A stretch of 64,000 nucleotides of DNA from PALSA-1006 sp041660815 (GCA_041660815.1 JBAZVN010000001.1:434001-498000), one strand, 5' to 3'; shown: positions 27,183 to 36,317, numbered from the stretch's first letter. Program-made: numbers and translations. The notes: generated by a model not told the origin, from the letters alone.

Positions 27183-28256
27183 TCACTGCGCGCGCGGGCT
27201 CAGGTAGTTAGTGATTTGCTTCAGGGTGAGTGCCTGCATATCCCCACCCCTTAAATGAGCACGTTGCCACTCGACTATATTTTCCAACGCATCTTCCAAA
27301 TGCCATCTCGGATGCCAATTTAATCGGGCTTTGGCTTTGGAGCAGTCCAGCTTTAAGTAGTGCGCCTCATGCGGATGATTACCACTGTCCAATATCCAGC
27401 TCGCCCCCTCACCCCAAGACTGGGTGAGTTTTTCCACAATCCATTGCACCGGCCTGGCATCTTCGTCGTTCGGGCCGAAGTTCCACCCCTCTGCGCAACT
27501 TGCACCTACTGTATAAAGCTTTTCCGCCAAGACGAGATAGCCGAATAACGGTTCCAATACGTGTTGCCACGGACGGGTCGCATGCGGGTTGCGGATATTA
27601 ACGGGCTTGCCTTGACTGATGGCACGCATGATATCGGGAATGAGCCGGTCTTCCGCCCAATCTCCGCCCCCGATTACATTGCCTGCGCGCGCTGAGGCAA
27701 TGGCCACGCCATGCGTTGCATATTTGTCGGGATGAAAGTAGGAGTTGCGATACGCCGCCGTGACCAGTTCCGCACAGCCCTTGCTGCTGGAATAGGGATC
27801 AAAGCCGCCCATGGCTTCATTTTCACGATAGCCCCAGTCCCATTCGCGGTTTTCATAACATTTGTCGGTGGTAACGTTGACCACCGCTTTGATACCGGGT
27901 GTTGCGCGCACTGCTTCGAGCAAATTCACAGTACCCATTACATTGGTGGAATAGGTCTCAACCGGCTCAACATAGGAGTAACGCACCAGTGGTTGCGCGG
28001 CCATGTGGATGACGATCTCGGGTTGGAATTCGGCAAAGACCTTTTTGAGGTGCGCCAAGTCACGGATGTCACCAATGATACTGGTCATGCCTTTGGCAAC
28101 GTCGGCAACTTCAAATAAACTGGGATTAGTGGGTGGTGCAAGCGCATAGCCAACGACTTGTGCACCCATGGATTGCAGCCAGAGCGACAGCCAACTGCCT
28201 TTAAAGCCGGTATGGCCGGTGAGGAGTACGCGTTTGTTTTGCCAGAAAGACGTCAT
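27183..28256 (-). CDS. rfbG: CDP-glucose 4,6-dehydratase
   Basis: 357 residues from the ATG at 28256, which overlaps the rfbF stop (ATGA) and places the NAD-binding motif VLLTGHTGFKGSWL near residue 10. The catalytic region has NVTTDKCYENREWDWGYRE and the YSSSK pair. It converts CDP-glucose, made by the gene just upstream, to CDP-4-keto-6-deoxyglucose with internal hydride transfer by bound NAD. The product feeds the E1 enzyme next in the operon. Also known as ddhB. Confidence 0.93.
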   Translation of the reverse strand: MTSFWQNKRVLLTGHTGFKGSWLSLWLQSMGAQVVGYALAPPTNPSLFEVADVAKGMTSIIGDIRDLAHLKKVFAEFQPEIVIHMAAQPLVRYSYVEPVETYSTNVMGTVNLLEAVRATPGIKAVVNVTTDKCYENREWDWGYRENEAMGGFDPYSSSKGCAELVTAAYRNSYFHPDKYATHGVAIASARAGNVIGGGDWAEDRLIPDIMRAISQGKPVNIRNPHATRPWQHVLEPLFGYLVLAEKLYTVGASCAEGWNFGPNDEDARPVQWIVEKLTQSWGEGASWILDSGNHPHEAHYLKLDCSKAKARLNWHPRWHLEDALENIVEWQRAHLRGGDMQALTLKQITNYLSPRAQ

Positions 28257-29026
28257 TTCCACACTTTCCACGGCGCCTTGCCGGTTTGCCACAATTCTTC
28301 TAAATACATTTTGTCGCGCAGGGTGTCCATCGGTTGCCAAAAGCCTTGATGATGATATGCGGCCAGACTACCCTCTTCAGCGAGGCGCTCCATCGGCTCG
28401 CGCTCCCAAGTTGTTTTATCATTGTCAATATAATCAATTACTTGCGGCGACAATACAAAGAAACCGCCATTAATCATCGCGCCGTCGCCCTGGGGCTTTT
28501 CGCGGAAACTGTTGACTTTATTGCCTTGCATATCCAACGCGCCAAAACGACCGGGGGGCAACGTGGCAGTCAGCGTGGCTTTAACTTTTTGTGCTCGGTG
28601 AAAGGCGATGAGTTCGGTGATGTTGACGTCGCTCACACCGTCGCCATAAGTTAAGCAGAAAGCTTCTTCCTTCTTAACGTAATCGGCTACGCGCTTGAGG
28701 CGGCCACCGGTCATGGTATCGTCACCGGTATCGATTAGCGTTACTTTCCACGGCTCGGCACTTTGCTGATGCACTTCCATTTTATTGTTGGCCATGTCGA
28801 ACGTGACATCCGACATATGCAGGAAGTAGTTGGCAAAATATTCTTTGATGACATAACCTTTGTAGCCGCAACACACGACAAACTCATTGATGCCGTGCGC
28901 GGAATAGATTTTCATGATGTGCCACAAGATTGGCTTACCGCCAATCTCTACCATCGGCTTGGGGCGAGAAGAAGTTTCTTCGCTAATGCGGGTGCCGAGT
29001 CCACCAGCTAGGATGACTGCTTTCAT
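28253..29026 (-). CDS. rfbF: Glucose-1-phosphate cytidylyltransferase
   Basis: 257 residues. The nucleotidyltransferase signature AGGLGTRISEETSSRPKPM is at residues 7-25, and the family-specific region SDVTFDMANNK follows near 90. It makes CDP-glucose from CTP and glucose-1-phosphate, the committed step to CDP-linked dideoxy and branched sugars. It is the first gene of the CDP-sugar block, with a 131-base gap before it in which a promoter may lie. Also known as ddhA. Confidence 0.94.
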   Translation of the reverse strand: MKAVILAGGLGTRISEETSSRPKPMVEIGGKPILWHIMKIYSAHGINEFVVCCGYKGYVIKEYFANYFLHMSDVTFDMANNKMEVHQQSAEPWKVTLIDTGDDTMTGGRLKRVADYVKKEEAFCLTYGDGVSDVNITELIAFHRAQKVKATLTATLPPGRFGALDMQGNKVNSFREKPQGDGAMINGGFFVLSPQVIDYIDNDKTTWEREPMERLAEEGSLAAYHHQGFWQPMDTLRDKMYLEELWQTGKAPWKVWK

Positions 29027-29157
29027 AGATTACATCTTTAAGTTATCGTTAATAAAAAACTAAGCTTATTAAAAACGACCATGCAATTTATCAATAAATA
29101 TTGCGGGAGCGTATTTGCACGGCTAGATTCGCAAAAAAATCAAAGAGAAGAACTTAA

Positions 29158-30114
29158 TCAGATTTTGCTTAGCATGTCTTGGTAGGACAATTCAATACCT
29201 TCGCGTAAAGCCACTTTTTGCTTCCAGCCCAAGGCATTGATGCGCGACACATCCATGACTTTGCGCATAGTGCCGTCCGGCTTGCTCGCATCAAATATTA
29301 AATTACCTTTAAAATCAACAACATCTGAAATAATCTCGGCCAATTCACGTATCGTTAAATCTTCTCCGCAGCCGATATTCACCAGCGGTGGTTGTTCGGC
29401 GTTAAACAAACTGGATATTTTTTCTTCCGGCTGCTCCAGCAAGAAAATACACGCATCGGCCATATCTTCGCTGTAAAGAAATTCGCGCTTGGGCGTACCG
29501 GTTCCCCACACCATGACTTCTTTGTCGCCGCGCAGTTTGGCTTCATGGGTTTTGCGCAGCAATGCGGGCAGCACATGCGAAGTATTTAAATCGTAATTGT
29601 CATTCGGGCCATATTGGTTGGTCGGCATGGCGGCGATATATTTCGTGCCGTATTGTCGGTTGTACGACCAGCACATTTCGATTCCGGCAATTTTTGCCAA
29701 GGCGTAAGGACGATTGGTCGGCTCCAGTTCGCCGGTCAGCAGGTATTCTTCTTTGATGGGCTGCGGGCAGGCTTTGGGGTAGATGCAGGATGAGCCCAAA
29801 AATAATAAGCGCGCCACGTTGTTGCGCCATGCTTCATGGATGACATTGGTTTGAATGGCCAGATTTTGATAAATGAATTCGGCACGATAGGTATTATTGG
29901 CGTAAATGCCGCCGACTTTCGCTGCGGCCAGCAAGACATATTCTGGCTTCTCGCTAGCGAAGAATTCGCGCACTGCCGCTTGGTCGGTCAAATCCAATTC
30001 GGCGTGGGTGCGGGTTAGCAGGTTGGTATAGCCCTTGGCTTGCAGTCGGCGTACCAGGGCGGAACCAACTAGACCACGGTGGCCGGCAATGTAGATTTTA
30101 GAATTGAGATTCAT
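29158..30114 (-). CDS. fcl: GDP-L-fucose synthase
   Basis: 318 residues. The dinucleotide motif GHRGLVGSALVRRL, the catalytic GSSCIYPK and YALAK motifs, and the family sequence NQYGPNDNYD are all present. The enzyme epimerises at C3 and C5 and reduces GDP-4-keto-6-deoxymannose to GDP-L-fucose with NADPH. It supplies donor for the GT11 and GT10 enzymes. The partner GDP-mannose 4,6-dehydratase (gmd) is not in the window. It is divergent from manC, which makes GDP-mannose. Also called wcaG. Confidence 0.94.
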   Translation of the reverse strand: MNLNSKIYIAGHRGLVGSALVRRLQAKGYTNLLTRTHAELDLTDQAAVREFFASEKPEYVLLAAAKVGGIYANNTYRAEFIYQNLAIQTNVIHEAWRNNVARLLFLGSSCIYPKACPQPIKEEYLLTGELEPTNRPYALAKIAGIEMCWSYNRQYGTKYIAAMPTNQYGPNDNYDLNTSHVLPALLRKTHEAKLRGDKEVMVWGTGTPKREFLYSEDMADACIFLLEQPEEKISSLFNAEQPPLVNIGCGEDLTIRELAEIISDVVDFKGNLIFDASKPDGTMRKVMDVSRINALGWKQKVALREGIELSYQDMLSKI

Positions 30115-30166
30115 TTGCTTATTTGCTCATTTTTGAAATCGTATGGTTAAACTTAAAATCAAGCAC

Positions 30167-30194
30167 CCCTTCGCGTGCAGAGCACGCTCCTACC
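30167..30194. repeat. REP-like palindrome in the fcl-manC intergenic region
   Basis: The minus strand reads GGTAGGAGCGTGCTCTGCAC and on to GCGAAGGG, with GCGTGC and GCACGC pairing around TCT. This resembles the GTAGGAGC head and imperfect palindrome of REP elements common in Pseudomonas and relatives. Only one copy is seen in this window. Confidence 0.5.
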
Positions 30195-30281
30195 AAGACA
30201 CGCTGCTTAATGGATAATTTGGGTTAAAACAGGACGCGCATTATAATTCAGGCTTGTTCAAAACCTAAGGAATAATCCTTT

Positions 30282-31697
30282 ATGCTTTATCCCGTTATTT
30301 TATCCGGTGGTTCCGGCACCCGTTTGTGGCCCCTTTCCCGTGCGGCCCTCCCCAAACAATTTTTACCGCTGGTTTCGGAAAAAACCATGTTTCAGGAAAC
30401 GCTGGATCGCTTAAAAGGCTTGGCCGAATTAGCCGCCCCCATCGTGGTATGCAACAACGAGCATCGTTTTTTGGCTGCCGAACAATTGCGCTCCATCGAC
30501 ATTTCACCGCTGGCTATAATCCTGGAACCTTTTGGCCGCAATACCGCACCGGCTGTTGCCGCAGCAGCATTTACCGCACAAGAACAGCAATCCGATGCAA
30601 TTTTACTCGTCCTGCCTGCCGATCATTTAATACAAGATATTGCAGGCTACCATCGCGCTATTCAAGCTGCAATCACCTTGGCGCAACAGGATAAATTGGT
30701 CACTTTTGGCATCACTCCAAATGAGCCTGCCACTGGCTTTGGTTATATCGAACGCGGCACAGCTTTATCTTCCGCTAATCAGGCGTTCAACGTGGCGCGT
30801 TTTGTTGAAAAACCCAATTTGGAAAAGGCCCAGGAATTTCTCGCTTCCGGCAATTTTTTCTGGAATAGCGGCATGTTTGTGTTTAAAGCTTCTACCTATT
30901 TAGCTGAACTTCAGCAACACCGTCCCGATATTTTTGCCGCCTCGCAACACGCCTGGCAAAGCAGTCATCGGGATCTGGACTTCTGCCGTCTGGATGAAGC
31001 CGCATTTAAAGAATGTCCATCAGAGTCAATAGATTACGCAGTAATGGAACACACTCATGCAGCTGCCATGGTCACCGTGGATATCGGCTGGAGCGATATT
31101 GGCTCGTGGGCATCGCTGGCCGAAACCAGTGCCAAAGATGCGCGTGGCAATGCGTTTCGCGGCGACGTGTACGCGGCTGAAACCGACAATTGCTACATTC
31201 GCTCGGAGAGTCGTTTAGTGGCGGCAATCGGCGTAAAAGATTTGGTAATTGTGGAGACTGCCGATGCAATTTTGGTCACGCACAAAGATGATTCGCAGGA
31301 CGTGAAACACACTGTCGAATATCTCAAGCAAGCTGAGCGCTCAGAACATCTAGTACATCGCCGCGTATACCGCCCTTGGGGTTATTACGAAGGCATTGAT
31401 ATGGGTGAGCGTTTTCAAGCCAAACGCATTACGGTCAATCCGGGCGCCAAACTATCTTTACAAAAACATCAATTCCGCGCTGAACATTGGGTGGTCGTTT
31501 CCGGCAAAGCGCGTGTCACGCGTGGCGAAGACTCACTGGTGTTGTACCCGGATCAGTCCACTTACATTCCGCTGGGTGTAGTACATCGGCTGGAAAACAT
31601 CAGCAATGAACCTTTGCATTTAATCGAGGTTCAGTCGGGATCGTATTTGGGTGAAGATGATATTCAACGTTTTGATGACGATTATCAACGCAGTTAA
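30282..31697 (+). CDS. manC: Mannose-1-phosphate guanylyltransferase / mannose-6-phosphate isomerase, bifunctional
   Basis: 471 residues, the length of the two-domain type. The N-terminal nucleotidyltransferase begins VILSGGSGTRLWPLSRA and carries FVEKP near residue 175. The C-terminal cupin-type isomerase domain starts near 350 with RPWGYYEGID and contains the metal-binding QKHQFRAEHWVVVSG. It makes GDP-mannose, the precursor of GDP-fucose. It is divergent from fcl and followed three bases later by waaC, so the first plus-strand LPS operon runs manC-waaC-waaA. Confidence 0.94.
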   Translation: MLYPVILSGGSGTRLWPLSRAALPKQFLPLVSEKTMFQETLDRLKGLAELAAPIVVCNNEHRFLAAEQLRSIDISPLAIILEPFGRNTAPAVAAAAFTAQEQQSDAILLVLPADHLIQDIAGYHRAIQAAITLAQQDKLVTFGITPNEPATGFGYIERGTALSSANQAFNVARFVEKPNLEKAQEFLASGNFFWNSGMFVFKASTYLAELQQHRPDIFAASQHAWQSSHRDLDFCRLDEAAFKECPSESIDYAVMEHTHAAAMVTVDIGWSDIGSWASLAETSAKDARGNAFRGDVYAAETDNCYIRSESRLVAAIGVKDLVIVETADAILVTHKDDSQDVKHTVEYLKQAERSEHLVHRRVYRPWGYYEGIDMGERFQAKRITVNPGAKLSLQKHQFRAEHWVVVSGKARVTRGEDSLVLYPDQSTYIPLGVVHRLENISNEPLHLIEVQSGSYLGEDDIQRFDDDYQRS

Positions 31698-31700
31698 TTC

Positions 31701-32660
31701 ATGCCCGATATCCTGTTAATCAAAACCTCGTCCTTGGGCGATGTGCTGCACAACTTGCCGGTCGTCACCGATATTTGCAAACATTTCCCGGGAGCGAAAA
31801 TTGACTGGGTCGTTGAAGAAAGTTTTGCCGCTTTGCCCACTCTTCACCCGCAAATTCGGCAGACTATTCCAGTGGCAATTCGCCGCTGGCGAAAATCCTG
31901 GTGGTCTGCGCGCGATGAAATAAAGCATGCCTGCAGCACCATCAAAAACCATCCTTATGATTTCGTGCTGGACACTCAGGGACTCATCAAAAGCGCCGTG
32001 CTGACGCGCTGCGCTCGCCAGCAGCGCTGCGGATTTGATTGGAATAGCGCACGCGAACCACTAGCCAGCTTGTTTTACGATCATACTTTTTTCGTCGCAA
32101 AAAACCAGCATGCGGTGGAGCGCAATCGCCAGTTAGCCGGACTCGCGCTGGGCTACACCCCGCAGGGCATCGCCGATTATGGCATTCAGACACCCGCGCT
32201 TAACTTGCCTTGGCTCAACCTGTCAGTGCCGACTATCGTGCTGCTGCACGCCACCAGTCGCGACGATAAGCTGTGGCATGAAGCAAACTGGACTGCATTA
32301 GGTAATACAATGATTAATAATGGATTTAATATTGTTCTGCCGTGGGGAAGCATGGCCGAAAAAGCCCGTAGCGAACGTTTATTGGCAACGATTCCCCATG
32401 CAATTTGCCCCCCAAAATTATCGCTGCCAGAAGCCGCCGCGCTGCTGGGGCATGCGCAGGCAGTCATCGGTGTTGATACCGGTTTAAGTCATCTTGCTGC
32501 CGCCTTAAATGTGCCAACCATCGGTATCTACACCGCCACCGATCCGGGATTGACCGGACTCTATGCCGGGCAACGCGCCATCAATTTAGGCTCTGCACAA
32601 AATTCACCCTCGGTCAATGCTGTGCTATCCGCCTTAACCTCGCTGCTGAAACATGCTTAA
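31701..32660 (+). CDS. waaC: LPS heptosyltransferase I
   Basis: 319 residues, GT9 family. The N-terminus PDILLIKTSSLGDVLHNLPV and the C-terminal VIGVDTGLSHLAAALNVPTIGIYTATDP are the characteristic donor-site motifs. It adds the first L-glycero-D-manno-heptose to Kdo of the LPS inner core on the cytoplasmic side. It lies between manC and waaA and overlaps waaA by eight bases, so core synthesis genes are coupled. Confidence 0.92.
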   Translation: MPDILLIKTSSLGDVLHNLPVVTDICKHFPGAKIDWVVEESFAALPTLHPQIRQTIPVAIRRWRKSWWSARDEIKHACSTIKNHPYDFVLDTQGLIKSAVLTRCARQQRCGFDWNSAREPLASLFYDHTFFVAKNQHAVERNRQLAGLALGYTPQGIADYGIQTPALNLPWLNLSVPTIVLLHATSRDDKLWHEANWTALGNTMINNGFNIVLPWGSMAEKARSERLLATIPHAICPPKLSLPEAAALLGHAQAVIGVDTGLSHLAAALNVPTIGIYTATDPGLTGLYAGQRAINLGSAQNSPSVNAVLSALTSLLKHA

Positions 32661-33912
32661 TCCGCGCTTCATTTACACGGCAGTGCTCTGGCTGCTCTTG
32701 CCCTATGTTCTATTTCATTTGCTGTGGCGTGCCCGAAAACAGCCGGAATATCTGCAGCATATTCCCGAGCGTTTTGGATTTTTTCCAATCCGAGTAAACA
32801 AGCCGGTGATCTGGCTGCATACTGTTTCGGTAGGTGAAACGCGTGCCGCTGCTTCATTAATTCAACGCCTTGCTAAGATTTATCCCACTCATCAAATTTT
32901 GCTCACGCATACCACGCCCACCGGTCGCGCCGCCAGCGAACAGCTTTATGGCGATCGTGTAAAACGCGTCTATCTACCCTATGACTACCCGAGCGCCGTG
33001 CGGAGCTTTTTACGACACTTCAAACCCGCTATTGGCATTCTTCTGGAAACAGAAATCTGGTTTAACCTGATTCACTTTTGCCGGGAAAATAACACACCGT
33101 TGCTGCTACTCAATGCACGCCTTTCGGAAAAATCGGCTAGTCGCTATGCTCGCTTTCCCAAACTAACACAACAAGGTTTACACGAATTAACCAGCATCGC
33201 TGCACAAACCCGGGAAGATGCCGCACGTTTGCAAACCCTGGGGGCACCCTCCGTTAGTATCATGGGGAATTTAAAATTTGATATCGTGCCACCCGCTGCC
33301 ATGCTGGAGCTCGGCAAACAACTGCGCGAGCAGTTGGGTAATTATCGCAATATTTTTCTCGCGGCCAGCACGCGCGAAGGTGAAGAAGCGTTACTTCTTG
33401 ACGAGCTAAAAAACCTTGCTATTCCTAACTTGCTGACAATCATCGTTCCGCGTCATCCGCAACGCTTTGATGAGGTCGCGACGCTCATTCAGCAAGCCGG
33501 ATTTAGCTATCAACGGCGCAGCCAAAATATCGAAGTTTCTGCTGACACGAAAATTATTTTGGGCGACAGCATGGGTGAAATGTTCGCCTACTACACCGCC
33601 TGCGACATCGCCTTTATCGGTGGTAGTCTGCTACCTTTCGGCGCGCAAAATTTAATTGAAGCGTGCGCGGTTGGCAAACCGGTATTAATCGGCCCACATA
33701 CCTATAACTTCTCCCAAGCCGCCGAACAAGCCATCGCATGCGGAGCTGCAAAACGCGTCCATAACGCATTTGAATTATGCAGCGTCTTAGCTGAATTATT
33801 TTCTGACGAAGCCGGCAGAAATTTGATGGCACAGGCAGGCTTACATTTTGTCGAAGAAAATCAAGGTGCAACCCATATAGCACTGCAACAAATTGCAATT
33901 GCATTGAAATGA
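32653..33912 (+). CDS. waaA: 3-deoxy-D-manno-octulosonic acid (Kdo) transferase
   Basis: 419 residues, GT30 family. One N-terminal membrane anchor (YTAVLWLLLPYVLFHLLW) is followed by the GT-B halves. The family motifs WLHTVSVGETRAAASLI, ETEIWFNLI and GGSLLPFGAQNLIEACAVGKPV are present. The enzyme attaches Kdo to lipid IVA. It is the last gene of the manC-waaC-waaA group. 92 bases separate it from pyrC. Confidence 0.94.
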   Translation: MLNPRFIYTAVLWLLLPYVLFHLLWRARKQPEYLQHIPERFGFFPIRVNKPVIWLHTVSVGETRAAASLIQRLAKIYPTHQILLTHTTPTGRAASEQLYGDRVKRVYLPYDYPSAVRSFLRHFKPAIGILLETEIWFNLIHFCRENNTPLLLLNARLSEKSASRYARFPKLTQQGLHELTSIAAQTREDAARLQTLGAPSVSIMGNLKFDIVPPAAMLELGKQLREQLGNYRNIFLAASTREGEEALLLDELKNLAIPNLLTIIVPRHPQRFDEVATLIQQAGFSYQRRSQNIEVSADTKIILGDSMGEMFAYYTACDIAFIGGSLLPFGAQNLIEACAVGKPVLIGPHTYNFSQAAEQAIACGAAKRVHNAFELCSVLAELFSDEAGRNLMAQAGLHFVEENQGATHIALQQIAIALK

Positions 33913-34004
33913 AATTAGAAATGCACTTTGCTTTTAATCTGCGTTAATCTGCTAGCCATGTTTTAAAAAATTTATCGCTGACAAATATAAATATCGGAGC
34001 CCCA

Positions 34005-35030
34005 ATGCAACTCAAACTGATTCGCCCTGACGACTGGCACTTACATTTACGCGATGATGCGCTGATGCGCTCGATCCTGCCCGATACCGCCCGCCAATTT
34101 GCGCGCGCTATTGTCATGCCCAATCTGCGCCCCCCCATCACCACCACCGCGCAAGCCATCAGCTATCGGGAACGAATTTTGGCGGCAGTCCCCCTCGGCG
34201 TTAATTTTGAACCGCTGATGACGCTCTACCTGACCGACAACACCAGTGCGGATGAAATTCGCGCAGCCTATCAAAGCGGCGTGGTACATGCCGTAAAACT
34301 TTATCCCGCCGGTGCCACCACCAACTCTGATGCCGGCGTCACTGACTTGCGTAAAACTTATCCTGCACTTGAAGAAATGCAGCGCTATGGCATGCCGTTG
34401 CTGGTACACGGTGAAGTGACCGATAGCAAAGTGGACATCTTCGATCGTGAAGCAGTTTTTATCGATCGCGTATTACAGCCCCTGTTAAACGATATGCCCG
34501 CCCTGCGCATCGTGTTTGAACATATCACGACGCGTGAAGCGGTCATGTTCGTGGTGAATGCTCCGGACAATGTTGCAGCTACCATCACCGCGCATCACCT
34601 GCTTTACAATCGCAATGCGATGCTGGCGGGTGGTATTCGACCACATTTTTACTGCCTTCCCGTCCTCAAGCGCGAGATGCACCGCGAAGCGCTGATTCAA
34701 GCTGCGACCAGCGGCAGCAAACGCTTCTTTCTCGGTACAGACAGCGCACCCCATGCGCAACACACCAAAGAAACCGCCTGTGGTTGTGCCGGCTGTTATA
34801 CCGCGTTTACCGCACTGGAGTTATATGCGGAAGCCTTTGAGTCGGCCAACGCCCTGCACCGCTTGGAAGGATTTTCCAGCCTGTATGGCGCTGATTTTTA
34901 TAAACTACCGCGCAATACCGAAACCATTACTTTACGTAAAGAAGTATGGAAAATTCCCGACACATTAAATTTTGGGGAACACGCCTTAATACCCTTTCGT
35001 GCCGGAGAAACACTTACTTGGAAGCTATAG
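34005..35030 (+). CDS. pyrC: Dihydroorotase (type II, PyrC)
   Basis: 341 residues, close to the E. coli enzyme length. The metal-binding HxH is in DDWHLHLRDD at residues 9-18. The bridging carboxylated lysine region AVKLYPAGATTNSD and further ligands in LVHGEVTD and FEHITTREA follow. It closes N-carbamoyl-aspartate to dihydroorotate in pyrimidine synthesis. A GGAG site precedes the ATG. It appears to be a single-gene unit. Confidence 0.95.
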   Translation: MQLKLIRPDDWHLHLRDDALMRSILPDTARQFARAIVMPNLRPPITTTAQAISYRERILAAVPLGVNFEPLMTLYLTDNTSADEIRAAYQSGVVHAVKLYPAGATTNSDAGVTDLRKTYPALEEMQRYGMPLLVHGEVTDSKVDIFDREAVFIDRVLQPLLNDMPALRIVFEHITTREAVMFVVNAPDNVAATITAHHLLYNRNAMLAGGIRPHFYCLPVLKREMHREALIQAATSGSKRFFLGTDSAPHAQHTKETACGCAGCYTAFTALELYAEAFESANALHRLEGFSSLYGADFYKLPRNTETITLRKEVWKIPDTLNFGEHALIPFRAGETLTWKL

Positions 35031-35138
35031 CGTCAAGACATTTAATAAAAATTTGCATCAAAATTTGCATCAAAAATTTGACACGAACCCGCAAAATCGT
35101 GAAAATGCCGCCCTCTTCAAATCAGTCGAAGAAATGCT

Positions 35139-35215
35139 GGTGATATAGCTCAGGTGGTTAGAGCGCAGCACTCATAACGCTGAGGTCGGTGGTTCAAATC
35201 CACCTATCACCACCA
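35139..35215 (+). tRNA. tRNA-Met (anticodon CAT)
   Basis: 77 bases including an encoded CCA. The acceptor stem GGTGATA pairs with TATCACC, the D-arm has AGCTCAGGTGGTTAGAGC, the anticodon loop CTCATAA gives CAT, and the T-arm is GGTGGTTCAAATCCACC. The first pair is G-C, unlike initiator tRNA, so this is an elongator. A lysidine-modified Ile2 tRNA also has a CAT anticodon and cannot be fully excluded. Confidence 0.92.
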
Positions 35216-35249
35216 ACACCTTGTTTATTAAGGGTATTTTTAGGCGCAC

Positions 35250-35288
35250 AACCCGGAAGCTTAAGGCTTTACGGGTTTTTTGTTTTTT
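35250..35288 (+). terminator. Rho-independent terminator after tRNA-Met
   Basis: The stem AACCCG/CGGGTT with a second inner helix AAGC/GCTT is followed by a T-rich tail broken by one G. It lies 35 bases after the tRNA. A TATAAT at 35338-35343 downstream may be the -10 box of folE2. Confidence 0.8.
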
Positions 35289-35370
35289 AAAGTCCCATTT
35301 TCGCCCCATGTACCAGACTAAATTTGTCGGATAAAGCTATAATTCAAGCTCATTTTTTTGAAAGTTGACA

Positions 35371-36171
35371 ATGACTTCTCCTATCCCGGACGTACAAAGC
35401 AGTGCCGATCTGCGCCAGTTGGCAATCAATAAAGTGGGCATTAAAAGTATCCGCCATCCGGTCGTGGTGAAAGACAAGAGTGTCGGCGTACAACACACCA
35501 TTGCCACTTTCAATATGTATGTGCATCTTCCGCACAACTTCAAAGGCACGCATATGTCACGTTTTGTGCAGATTTTGAATCAGCACGGGCGTGAAATTTC
35601 AGTTGAATCGTTCGAGAGTATCTTGCGCGAAATGACCGAAAAACTTGAGGCCAAGTCCGGCTATATCGAAATGGCTTTTCCTTACTTTGTCAACAAAACC
35701 GCGCCCGTCTCCGGCGTACAAAGCCTGCTGGATTACGACGTTACTTTTATCGGTGAGATCGTGGACGGTGAATATCATTTCACCATGAAAGTCCTGATTC
35801 CGGTCACCAGCCTGTGTCCCTGCTCCAAAGAAATTTCCGACCGCGGCGCGCATAATCAGCGCTCCCATGTCACGCTCACCGTGCGCACCAAGAGTGCGGT
35901 CTGGATTGAAGATCTGGTTCGTTTTGCCGAGGAGCATGCTTCCAGTGAACTATATGGCTTGCTCAAACGTCCAGATGAAAAATTCGTGACCGAACGCGCC
36001 TATGACAATCCAAAATTTGTGGAAGATATGGTGCGCGATGTGGCTGCAGCGCTAAATGCCGATGAGCGCATCGAAGCTTACGTGGTTGAATCGGAAAATT
36101 TCGAGTCTATTCATAACCATTCAGCCTACGCGCTGATTGAACGCGATAAAACTTTGCACAGTAAAATTTAA
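35371..36171 (+). CDS. folE2: GTP cyclohydrolase FolE2 (type IB)
   Basis: 266 residues from the ATG at 35371; a TTG two codons earlier is in frame but less likely. The catalytic and metal region VTSLCPCSKEISDRGAHNQR is the type IB signature. A preceding YNxYVxLP-like segment and the C-terminal ENFESIHNHSAYA are also typical. It converts GTP to dihydroneopterin triphosphate, the first step to folate, and in this family can use metals other than zinc. It stands alone after a terminator. I saw no clear Zur box. Confidence 0.93.
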   Translation: MTSPIPDVQSSADLRQLAINKVGIKSIRHPVVVKDKSVGVQHTIATFNMYVHLPHNFKGTHMSRFVQILNQHGREISVESFESILREMTEKLEAKSGYIEMAFPYFVNKTAPVSGVQSLLDYDVTFIGEIVDGEYHFTMKVLIPVTSLCPCSKEISDRGAHNQRSHVTLTVRTKSAVWIEDLVRFAEEHASSELYGLLKRPDEKFVTERAYDNPKFVEDMVRDVAAALNADERIEAYVVESENFESIHNHSAYALIERDKTLHSKI

Positions 36172-36173
36172 AA

Positions 36174-36311
36174 GATACCTCTAAACATTCAATTTTCGAA
36201 GCCAGGCAAGGCGCGAGCAAAAAATTTGAACGCAGCATCTGCATGATATGTAAGGAGTATTTTTTGTTAGCAACGCAGCATCGCGAAGTAAATTTAACTT
36301 TTAGGGGTACC
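36174..36311. repeat. MITE-like intergenic repeat with imperfect terminal inverted repeats
   Basis: The 138-base segment starts GATACCTCTAAAC and ends TTTTAGGGGTACC; the ends match as inverted repeats at about 10 of 13 positions. Inside, GAACGCAGCAT and CAACGCAGCAT are near-direct repeats. There is no reading frame of note. A lone similar half (GGCACCTCTAAA) is found at 51197-51208. The structure suggests a non-autonomous or REP-class element. Confidence 0.4.
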
Positions 36312-36317
36312 CTAAAG

